Shown here one piece after another: positions 1 to 5,309 of a stretch of 5,309 bases of DNA. Location of the stretch: NCBI GenBank assembly GCA_937893785.1, contig CALCSP010000048.1:1-5309 (forward strand), in the 5' to 3' direction. The position numbers and the translations under genes were made by a program. Position 1 is the first letter of the stretch. Each line of letters starts with the position of its first letter. This DNA is from an uncultured Verrucomicrobiales bacterium. GTDB lineage: Bacteria; Verrucomicrobiota; Verrucomicrobiia; Verrucomicrobiales; DEV007. The notes below the pieces were generated by a model, which was given only the letters and a program-made list of their open reading frames with translations, was not told the DNA's origin and did not search any database.

Positions 1-994
1 ACTCCGCCCACTCAAAAAGGTTCCCCGTCTCTACATATTCACTCTCCAGATAAAAGGGTGGTTCCTCAATGGAAACCTCGTAAAGGGAAACAATATCTTT
101 GCGTTTGCCAAGAGCATCACGCAACAACCGCAATAATGTTAACTCTCGTTTGAATGACTGTAACCGTTGAGAATCAAAACAAAATTTAAACGCACGCTGC
201 TCCTTGGTTGTCTTATGCTCAATCAACCATACCTCTCCGCTTCCGCCAACCCCCAGCTTTCGAATCACGATCCATTCCTTACGACGTGGAATCGATAGCC
301 CAGCACCCGGTCGCCAGCCAAGGATGGCTTCGTCATCAGCCACTACATCACGTTCTGCCTTAGCACCGCCCGACGGAACTTGAAGAGGAGCAATTCCCTC
401 AGCACCGACCTCAAAGATATCCAGCGGAGTATCATATCCCTTGAGCCGATATCTGCCATGAGCAGGCCACTGCAACTCGGGCATGCCGAAATTCTCATCA
501 CCAACCGAAGGGTGCGAAGAAATAAACTGCCGGGCATCATCAAATACCGAACGGGTGGTAAGAATCTGCCCAGGCTCAGCAAGGTCCATGATCCGAGCAG
601 CTAGGTTGATAGCCATGCCAACAGCACGACGGTCGCCAGTAATCTCTTCAGACATCTCGGTCACTTGGCCAAGGTGAATACCAATGCGCACCTTGATCGG
701 CGCAATCTGCCATTGCTCGAGATGAAACGATGCCTGAATACGCAATGCAGCATTCACGGCATCGCTTGCCGTTACAAACTTTGCCAACACACCATCTCCA
801 GTCTCTTTTAGAATAACCGGAGGAGAATCGGATTGCGAAAAGGCTGCATGAATAAGTTCATCATGCCGTGCAACAACTTTGGTGTATGCCTCGGTTCCAA
901 GCCTTTGCTGTAGCTCGACAGAGCCGGCAATATCCGTGAAGAGCAAAACCGTCAGCTCATGCATGGATTCATTTCCTGATTCTTTTTCGGGCAT
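1..994 (-). CDS. Class III nucleotide cyclase fused to a Ser/Thr protein kinase (partial, 3' end outside window)
   Basis: The minus frame is open from 994 to the left edge and gives 331 residues with no stop. Residues 12-195 form a class III adenylate/guanylate cyclase domain: FTDIAGS carries the first metal Asp (D21), LKETGDG carries the purine-contacting K63 and second metal D67, then RIGIHLGQV, and INLAAR supplies the transition-state N130 and R134. After a linker of about 40 residues a kinase N-lobe begins at about residue 241: glycine loop GVGGSGEV (248-255), ATP lysine in RAFKF (K270), helix-C E284 in FKRELTLL, and a hinge near ESEYVETGNL. The catalytic loop would lie outside the window. 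The expected role is cytoplasmic signalling that couples cNMP synthesis or sensing to protein phosphorylation; no transmembrane segment is visible in this part. An in-frame TAG lies upstream. ATG 994 is the longest start, but ATG 964 (residue 11) has a better AGGA nine bases ahead and also precedes the whole domain. The position usually occupied by the substrate-selecting Asp is R123. Family call is firm; cyclase activity and substrate are uncertain. Confidence 0.9.
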   Translation of the reverse strand, partial: MPEKESGNESMHELTVLLFTDIAGSVELQQRLGTEAYTKVVARHDELIHAAFSQSDSPPVILKETGDGVLAKFVTASDAVNAALRIQASFHLEQWQIAPIKVRIGIHLGQVTEMSEEITGDRRAVGMAINLAARIMDLAEPGQILTTRSVFDDARQFISSHPSVGDENFGMPELQWPAHGRYRLKGYDTPLDIFEVGAEGIAPLQVPSGGAKAERDVVADDEAILGWRPGAGLSIPRRKEWIVIRKLGVGGSGEVWLIEHKTTKEQRAFKFCFDSQRLQSFKRELTLLRLLRDALGKRKDIVSLYEVSIEEPPFYLESEYVETGNLFEWAE

Positions 995-1114
995 TAACGT
1001 CGCTGAATCTTGGACTATGCATCGTTTGATTTCCAGTATCTAGCGCAAGATCAAGAAACTTTTGTCGTAAGATACCTGAGCCCCTTGAAAAGAATGAAAT
1101 TCCAGCACTTTTGA

Positions 1115-1125
1115 TTAACCGTTAA
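1115..1125. repeat. Short palindrome TTAAC-C-GTTAA, possible operator
   Basis: Perfect 5-base arms flank a single central base. Allowing one inserted base, the symmetry extends to GATTAAC/GTTAAATC. It sits just upstream of the candidate -35 for the oxidoreductase operon, where an activator or repressor dimer could bind. A site this short can occur by chance in AT-rich DNA, so the regulatory role is inference only. Confidence 0.25.
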
Positions 1126-1131
1126 ATCACG

Positions 1132-1159
1132 TTGGACAAATCCCTCATCCCTCTATCTT
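1132..1159 (+). promoter_or_regulatory. Candidate sigma-70-type promoter for the oxidoreductase-sulfatase operon
   Basis: A -35-like TTGGAC (1132-1137) is followed, after 16 bases, by a -10-like TATCTT (1154-1159). The usual start point, about seven bases past the -10, would fall at or next to the A of the ATG at 1166. If this promoter is real, the mRNA would be leaderless or nearly so, which agrees with the lack of a good Shine-Dalgarno in front of that ATG. Both hexamers are imperfect matches. Confidence 0.35.
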
Positions 1160-1165
1160 GGAAAT

Positions 1166-2587
1166 ATGGGAAATATCGATCAATCAACGGCCACAGGAAA
1201 ACTCCACAGAAGGGAGGTAAATAAAATCGCAGCTGCATCTGCTCTCTCAGGTGTCGCTATACCCTATGTACATGCCTCCAAGGGAAATGATGCTATCCGG
1301 CTTGCACTGATTGGCTGTGGAGGAAGAGGCACGGGCGCAGTCGCCAATGCCATAACGGCAAGCAAACAATCCATTCCCGTTCAACTCTATGCAATGGCCG
1401 ATGTGGATAACGACCAGCTCTATCAGAGTCATGCCTCACTGGCCGGGCAAAGAGCGCGCCCAGAAATCAAAGCGTCCTGCGATGTCCCAAAGGAACGCCA
1501 ATTTGTCGGATTTGACGGTTATGAAAAGGCGATCGACACGCTTCGAACTGGGGACATTGCCATATTCACCTCTCCCTGTGCCTTTCGCTGGGTACATTAC
1601 AAAAAAGCCATCGAGAAAGGAGTCCATGTTTTCATGGAAAAGCCCCTTACTCCGGATGGACCATCCACACGGAAAATGTTTGCCCTGAATCAAGAAGCCA
1701 AGAAAAAAAACCTTAAGGTTGGTGTTGGCCTTATGTGTCGACACTGTGATGCTAGGGGGGAACTCTTTGAACGTATACAGGACGGAGCCATTGGGGACAT
1801 TAATATGATGCGGGCTTACAGGATGCAGGGGCCAGTGGCAAGTTGCCGCACGAAGAAAAACCCCGGTAACCAAAGCGAACTCTTCTTTCAAATACAGAAT
1901 TTCCACAGTTTTTTATGGCTCTCAGGCGGCGCGTTCTCTGATTTTTTTATTCATAATATTGATGAGTGCTGCTGGATGAAGAATGATTGGCCAATTGAAG
2001 CACAAGCTATTGGCGGACGACATTACCGTGAAGACTATATTGACCAGAACTTTGACTCATACTCCGTTGAATACACTTTCAGGGACGGCTCGAAACTGTT
2101 CATGGATGGTCGCAATGTAACAGGATGTAAGCAGGAGTTTGCGAGCTATGCGCATGGCAGCAAAGGTGCTGCGGTTATCTCTTCAGCCAGCCACACACCC
2201 GCACACCCTCGGATATACAAGGGCCAGAAAATCGAGAAAATCTGGAGGCGGCCAAACCAACCAGGGCTTGTCTGGAAATGGGGCAAGCCTGAACCCAACC
2301 CATATGAACTAGAATGGAAACATCTGCTTGATGCCATTCGTGACGATATCCCATATAACGAGGTCGAGCGCGGACTCAAATCAAGCCTTGTGAGCAGCAT
2401 GGGCCGCATGGCCGCACACACGGGACAAGTGGTGACCTATGAGGAAATTCTCAACCATGAACATGAGTTTGGGCCTGAAAATGACAAGCTATCTCTGAAA
2501 TCTGATCCCCCTCTCACTCCCGATAATGACGGGAAATACCCAGTTCCGCAGCCCGGTATTCTGCGAGATCGCGAATACGAAGCTTAG
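1166..2587 (+). CDS. Gfo/Idh/MocA-family NAD(P)-dependent oxidoreductase with Tat-like leader
   Basis: 473 residues. A twin-arginine leader (HRREVNK, residues 14-20, then a small-residue hydrophobic stretch ending near PYVHA at 33-37) precedes a Rossmann fold beginning IRLALIGCGGRG (44-55), the dinucleotide site. The family EKP motif is at 158-160, its lysine being the usual cofactor/substrate contact. The C-terminal domain has SGGAFSDFFIHNIDECCW (253-270), whose D259, H263 and D266 match the family's D..xH..D catalytic pattern, and ends with the GLKSSLVSSMGRMAAHTGQ helix (403-421) and a Pro-rich tail. Relatives oxidise or reduce sugars, inositols or sugar derivatives; the substrate here cannot be read from sequence. 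ATG 1166 is the only standard start after an in-frame TGA at 1112-1114, yet it lacks a clear ribosome site. The leader has V and N where Tat signals normally have F and L, so export is possible but not certain. It is first in an operon with a sulfatase, which suggests sulfated-glycan sugar metabolism. Confidence 0.92.
   Translation: MGNIDQSTATGKLHRREVNKIAAASALSGVAIPYVHASKGNDAIRLALIGCGGRGTGAVANAITASKQSIPVQLYAMADVDNDQLYQSHASLAGQRARPEIKASCDVPKERQFVGFDGYEKAIDTLRTGDIAIFTSPCAFRWVHYKKAIEKGVHVFMEKPLTPDGPSTRKMFALNQEAKKKNLKVGVGLMCRHCDARGELFERIQDGAIGDINMMRAYRMQGPVASCRTKKNPGNQSELFFQIQNFHSFLWLSGGAFSDFFIHNIDECCWMKNDWPIEAQAIGGRHYREDYIDQNFDSYSVEYTFRDGSKLFMDGRNVTGCKQEFASYAHGSKGAAVISSASHTPAHPRIYKGQKIEKIWRRPNQPGLVWKWGKPEPNPYELEWKHLLDAIRDDIPYNEVERGLKSSLVSSMGRMAAHTGQVVTYEEILNHEHEFGPENDKLSLKSDPPLTPDNDGKYPVPQPGILRDREYEA
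1205..1276 (+). other. Twin-arginine-type signal segment of the oxidoreductase
   Basis: Codons for residues 14-37 encode RR at 15-16, a lysine at 20, and an Ala/Ser/Gly/Val-rich weakly hydrophobic core up to an AxA-like PYVHAS region. This layout matches Tat leaders that are common on PVC Gfo/Idh/MocA proteins, which take up cofactor before export. The consensus S/T-R-R-x-F-L-K is met only for RR and K. No lipobox cysteine is present. Confidence 0.5.
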
Positions 2588-2590
2588 GAG
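2586..2590 (+). promoter_or_regulatory. Shine-Dalgarno AGGAG that sets the sulfatase start
   Basis: AGGAG lies seven bases before ATG 2598 and shares its first two bases with the oxidoreductase TAG stop (2585-2587). This is the best ribosome site in the window. It decides the start against the upstream in-frame ATG at 2526, which lies inside the oxidoreductase gene and would bury the signal peptide. The overlap points to translational coupling between the two genes. Confidence 0.88.
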
Positions 2591-2597
2591 CTCGAGC

Positions 2598-4031
2598 ATG
2601 TTCAGAATACTAACACTCCCCTTTCTGCTCTTTTTGTTTGTTGGTTCACCGAAAACGCAAGGAGCACCCAATGTCTTATTTATACCCATAGATGACCTGC
2701 GTCCTGAACTGGGTTGTTACGGGGCTCATTATGCACAAACACCTTTTCTAGACAAATTTGCAAACAGCTCAGTCACATTTCTCAAACACTATGTTCAGGT
2801 AGCTACCTGTGGAGCATCACGTTACGCCCTGCTTACAGGACGCTCACCCAAGAATTCCGGTGCAATGAAAAACAACGCACTATATGCGGGGGCAACTGCT
2901 ATCATTGAGAAAGAACTCCCGGGGGCACAAACCATGCCGGAATTATTTCGCCGATCGGGCTATGAAACAATACTCATTGGCAAAATATCACACACCCCTG
3001 ATGGCCGTGTATTTTCCTATGACGGCAAGGGAGACGGACGTCCAGAGTTACCTGGTGCATGGAATCAATTGGCAACACCGATGGGGCATTGGAAACGCGG
3101 TTGGGGAGTTTTTTTTGCTTACAGCGGAGGCAGGCATCGGGAAGATGGTGGAGGACACATTGACCTACTGGAATTTGTTGCAAAAAAAGATACCGATTTG
3201 CCGGATGGACTCATGGCTGAAGCGGCCATAAAAAAACTGAAAACACTGAAAAAAACGGCTGAACCGTTCTTCATGGGGCTTGGTTTTTTCAAGCCACATC
3301 TACCTTTCGTAGCTACCACACCGGACTGGGATGCCTTCGAAAATACTCAGATTCCGGCACCTGCAGATAAACACCCCTTTATCTCTCCGTATCGACATGG
3401 CAGTGGAGAATTCTTTAAATATAAAACTCCTTACCAAAAGACCCGCCCATTGAGCCACCAAGCAACCAAGACCGCACGTCGCGGCTATCTGGCCTGCGTG
3501 CGTTATGTGGATCGTCAGATCGGTAAAGTTCTAAACAGCCTAGAAGACCTAGGCTTAAAGGAAAACACGATTGTCGTCATCTGGGGAGATCACGGGTGGC
3601 ATCTTGGAGATGGCCAGCAATGGGGAAAACACACTCCCTTTGAGCAGGCTAACCGGAGTGTATTGATGATACGGGCACCGGGAATACAACAGGGTGTCAG
3701 GACTCATGCTCTAGCCGAAACCATCGATATCTATCCGACCCTGATAGATCTTTGTAAAACGGGTTTTAACAAGACACATCACCCTTTAGATGGAGTTTCT
3801 CTGGTACCTTTACTCAAAGGAAAAAAGGACTTCGTTCGCTCGCATGCGATTAGTTACTGGCGTGACGCTGTCAGTGTCCGCTCAGACAGTCACCGCCTGG
3901 TGATTAAGGTTAAAAACGGTGACATAGCCAACACTGAACTCTATGACCTCCGCACCAACATCGATTCAGTTGAGAACATCGCCGAAAGTCATCCGGGTAT
4001 AGTCGCTGACCTCGCAAAGTGCATTGATTGA
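2598..4031 (+). CDS. Exported type I sulfatase, iduronate-2-sulfatase-like
   Basis: 477 residues from ATG 2598. Residues 1-22 are a Sec signal peptide (MFRIL, a Leu/Phe core, then polar residues and a likely cut near TQG-A), so the enzyme should act in the periplasm or outside. The mature protein opens PNVLFIPIDDLRPELGCYG with metal ligands D32 and D33. The formylglycine site is CGASR (71-75) followed by LLTGR. Other residues match the iduronate-2-sulfatase layout: GKISH (K129, H132), FKPHLPF (H234), WGDHGWHLGD (D331, H332) and WGKHTPFE (K344). The C-terminal domain ends with ELYDL and NIAESHPG, typical of the family. It would hydrolyse a sulfate ester on a sugar, possibly a uronate, after a maturase converts C71 to formylglycine; no maturase gene is in the window. 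The active-site third position is Ala and not the more common Pro. It lies ten bases after the oxidoreductase gene and is probably co-transcribed. The exact substrate is not knowable from sequence alone. Confidence 0.94.
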   Translation: MFRILTLPFLLFLFVGSPKTQGAPNVLFIPIDDLRPELGCYGAHYAQTPFLDKFANSSVTFLKHYVQVATCGASRYALLTGRSPKNSGAMKNNALYAGATAIIEKELPGAQTMPELFRRSGYETILIGKISHTPDGRVFSYDGKGDGRPELPGAWNQLATPMGHWKRGWGVFFAYSGGRHREDGGGHIDLLEFVAKKDTDLPDGLMAEAAIKKLKTLKKTAEPFFMGLGFFKPHLPFVATTPDWDAFENTQIPAPADKHPFISPYRHGSGEFFKYKTPYQKTRPLSHQATKTARRGYLACVRYVDRQIGKVLNSLEDLGLKENTIVVIWGDHGWHLGDGQQWGKHTPFEQANRSVLMIRAPGIQQGVRTHALAETIDIYPTLIDLCKTGFNKTHHPLDGVSLVPLLKGKKDFVRSHAISYWRDAVSVRSDSHRLVIKVKNGDIANTELYDLRTNIDSVENIAESHPGIVADLAKCID

Positions 4032-4048
4032 GCACTCTTCACAATGCC

Positions 4049-5302
4049 TCAAGAAAGTAATTGCTCTGCAATTGCTTCACCGGCAATCCGACCGGTGCTC
4101 CAGGCACTCTGAAAATTAAACCCCCCCGTCAAGCCATCAACATCGAGTACCTCTCCGGCAAAATAGACACCCGGCAAGCGCAAACTCTGCATCGTCTTCA
4201 AGTCGACATCATCCAAGTCCACCCCCCCACAGGTAACAAATTCTTCCTTGTTCATACTCTTGCCATCAACCTGCATGCTCTCGCCAAGAACAACACGACA
4301 TAATGAACCAATCTCTTGCTTGGATATTCCCGACCAAAGTGTTTCTTCAGTAAGGCCAGCCTTACCTGACAACCTTACCCACAATCTTCGGGGCAACCCC
4401 TCCATAATTGAGGTCCGCATGACACGTCGCGCTCCGTGAGACTGCCGCTGAATAGAGATTTTCTGACGCAGAGAATTCTCGGATTCAGTGCCACCAGACC
4501 AATCCACCTGGATAGTAAAACGGTAACGGCAGGCTGCAAGTTCACGGGCGCCCCAGGAGGAAGTTTTCAAGACAGCCGGACCGCTCAATCCCCAATGCGT
4601 CACCAGCATAGGACCACTCACAGAAAGTTTTGTTTTGGGCACACTGATGCTTGCCAATTTGACCGAAATACCAGCCAAATCGGTAAGCTCTGGATCATTG
4701 ATTTTAAATGTGAATAATGAAGGAACAGGAGCAGTGACAATGTGCTGCGTAGACTCAACAGGGGCACGCGCCAATTGATTTCGAACACCACCGGTGGCAA
4801 TCAACACAGCGTCACAGAAAATTTCTTCTGTGCTACCTGTCAAAATTCTGAATCCTCCGCCAGGATGGATCAGGATTTTATTCACTGCAGCCTCTTTTTC
4901 GACGGCGATATGCAACCCGCTAGCTGCCTGTTGCAGGCAATCAACCACTGTTGCTGAATTGTTGGATACCGGAAACATCCTGCCATCTTCCTCAGAATGT
5001 AATTCCACCCCATGCGCAGCAAACCAGGCAACTGTGTCACTTTGACGCCAGCGACTTAATGGGCCAATGAGAGCTTTGCGACCACGCGGATAAGACTCCG
5101 ACAATATTCGCGGGTCATCCTCATCATGAGTCACATTACACCGCCCTCCACCCGAGATTCTAACCTTCTGCAAAACATTCTTTCCTCCTTCAAGGATGCG
5201 TATATCCAGCTTACCTCCACTTCTCTCGGCACAGGCAATGGCACCAAAAAAACCGGCAGCCCCGCCCCCAATCACGACAACGCGGGCCGAGCTTGACAGC
5301 AT
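4049..5302 (-). CDS. BaiN/HI0933 (YhiN)-family NAD(P)/FAD-dependent oxidoreductase
   Basis: 417 residues, the normal length of the family. The N-terminus has the FAD-binding VVVIGGGAAG (8-17), followed by the family signature KVRISGGGRCNVT (46-58) and the GRMFP patch (107-111). The middle insert domain shows SGPMLVTHWGLSGPAVL (229-245), and the C-terminus has TCGGVDLDD (357-365) and YFAGEVLDVDG with LTGGFNFQSAWSTGRIAG (380-408), which complete the FAD site. No signal peptide or membrane helix is seen, so it is cytoplasmic. Named relatives include E. coli YhiN and the bile-acid-modifying BaiN of gut Clostridia, but most members have no known substrate, and nothing here points to bile acids. 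ATG 5302 is seven bases from the right edge; no upstream stop is visible, so a slightly earlier start cannot be excluded, though the GGG motif is already at the expected distance. It faces the sulfatase gene tail-to-tail, which argues against shared function. Confidence 0.93.
   Translation of the reverse strand: MLSSSARVVVIGGGAAGFFGAIACAERSGGKLDIRILEGGKNVLQKVRISGGGRCNVTHDEDDPRILSESYPRGRKALIGPLSRWRQSDTVAWFAAHGVELHSEEDGRMFPVSNNSATVVDCLQQAASGLHIAVEKEAAVNKILIHPGGGFRILTGSTEEIFCDAVLIATGGVRNQLARAPVESTQHIVTAPVPSLFTFKINDPELTDLAGISVKLASISVPKTKLSVSGPMLVTHWGLSGPAVLKTSSWGARELAACRYRFTIQVDWSGGTESENSLRQKISIQRQSHGARRVMRTSIMEGLPRRLWVRLSGKAGLTEETLWSGISKQEIGSLCRVVLGESMQVDGKSMNKEEFVTCGGVDLDDVDLKTMQSLRLPGVYFAGEVLDVDGLTGGFNFQSAWSTGRIAGEAIAEQLLS
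4059..4073. repeat. Small perfect inverted repeat at the 3' end of the flavoprotein gene
   Basis: AATTGC and GCAATT are separated by TCT and lie within the last codons of the minus-strand gene, just before its stop. In the minus-strand RNA the hairpin would be followed by ACTTTCTTG, which is U-rich but interrupted. It might act as a weak terminator, but the stem is AT-rich and only six base pairs long. Confidence 0.25.
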
Positions 5303-5309
5303 TACTCGA

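Larger units (their letters stand above)
995..1165. promoter_or_regulatory. Divergent intergenic region between cyclase-kinase and oxidoreductase genes
   Basis: These 171 bases separate two genes transcribed away from each other, so promoters for both should lie here. On the plus strand there is one reasonable sigma-70-like candidate, listed separately. On the minus strand I found no convincing -35/-10 pair within a normal distance of 994. The AT-rich part around 1109-1130 holds a short palindrome. No RNA gene, riboswitch-like fold or small ORF with a ribosome site was seen. Confidence 0.6.

Noticed and set aside
343..677. Short open frames on both strands between 343 and 677.
   Set aside because: They lie within the cyclase-kinase gene, which has clear domain motifs in its own frame; their translations show no recognisable pattern.
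1211..1228. Strong Shine-Dalgarno-like AGGGAGGT seven bases before an in-frame ATC (codon 21 of the oxidoreductase), suggesting an internal start.
   Set aside because: AUC starts are extremely rare, and starting there would remove the twin-arginine residues that the same bases encode. The match is probably a by-product of the Arg-Glu-Val codons.
1703..1716. A run of eight A containing the slippery heptamer A-AAA-AAC in the reading frame of the oxidoreductase; a -1 shift would stop at TAA after two codons.
   Set aside because: I see no stable downstream stem or pseudoknot, and the run simply encodes Lys-Lys-Asn in a lysine-rich helix. A 183-residue Rossmann-only product is conceivable but unsupported.
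1436..1906. A 156-codon minus-strand open frame opposite the oxidoreductase.
   Set aside because: It is antisense to conserved Gfo/Idh/MocA sequence, has no domain-like content and no ribosome site I could support.
2526..2597. An upstream in-frame ATG at 2526 that would lengthen the sulfatase by 24 residues.
   Set aside because: It lies inside the oxidoreductase gene, and the added residues would precede a clear signal peptide. ATG 2598 has an ideal AGGAG.
3109..3116. A run of eight T in the sulfatase gene as a possible frameshift or phase-variation site.
   Set aside because: The frame is intact through it (Val-Phe-Phe-Ala) and a single copy of such a run in this composition is not evidence of phase variation.
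4028..4052. TTGAGCA/TGcCTCAA imperfect stem across the gap between the convergent genes, as a bidirectional terminator.
   Set aside because: The stem has a bulge and a 10-base loop, and there is no T-tract on either side.

Overview
The window reads as chromosomal DNA from a bacterium of the Planctomycetota-Verrucomicrobiota-Lentisphaerota (PVC) type, most likely a marine or gut Verrucomicrobium. This is inferred from protein style and not from a marker gene. The clues are a nucleotide cyclase fused to a Ser/Thr kinase, a Gfo/Idh/MocA oxidoreductase with a twin-arginine leader and a PVC-like C-terminal domain, and an exported iduronate-sulfatase-type sulfatase next to it. I see no rRNA, tRNA, transposase, CRISPR array or phage gene.

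Layout. Positions 994 to 1 (minus) hold the first 331 codons of a class III nucleotide cyclase/protein kinase fusion that runs off the left edge. Positions 995-1165 are a divergent intergenic region with a candidate promoter for the rightward genes and a small palindrome. Positions 1166-2587 (plus) encode the oxidoreductase. Positions 2598-4031 (plus) encode the sulfatase; its Shine-Dalgarno overlaps the oxidoreductase stop codon, so the two form a tight operon. After 17 bases, positions 5302 to 4049 (minus) encode a BaiN/HI0933-family flavoprotein that converges on the sulfatase gene. Nearly all of the window is coding and no stretch over 300 bases lacks a gene.

How it fits together. The oxidoreductase-sulfatase pair looks like a fragment of a sulfated-glycan degradation locus: the sulfatase would remove sulfate from a sugar outside the cytoplasm, and the oxidoreductase would act on a sugar or derivative with a nicotinamide cofactor. 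The cyclase-kinase is a signalling protein with its own promoter side and no evident functional tie to the pair. The flavoprotein is a housekeeping-type gene of unclear substrate.

Most of this is ordinary PVC gene content; I do not see a clearly new system. The points most worth a second look are the cyclase-kinase fusion with an altered base-recognition residue, the CxASR (not CxPSR) sulfatase active site, the leaderless-looking start at 1166, and the Tat-like leader on a nucleotide-cofactor enzyme.
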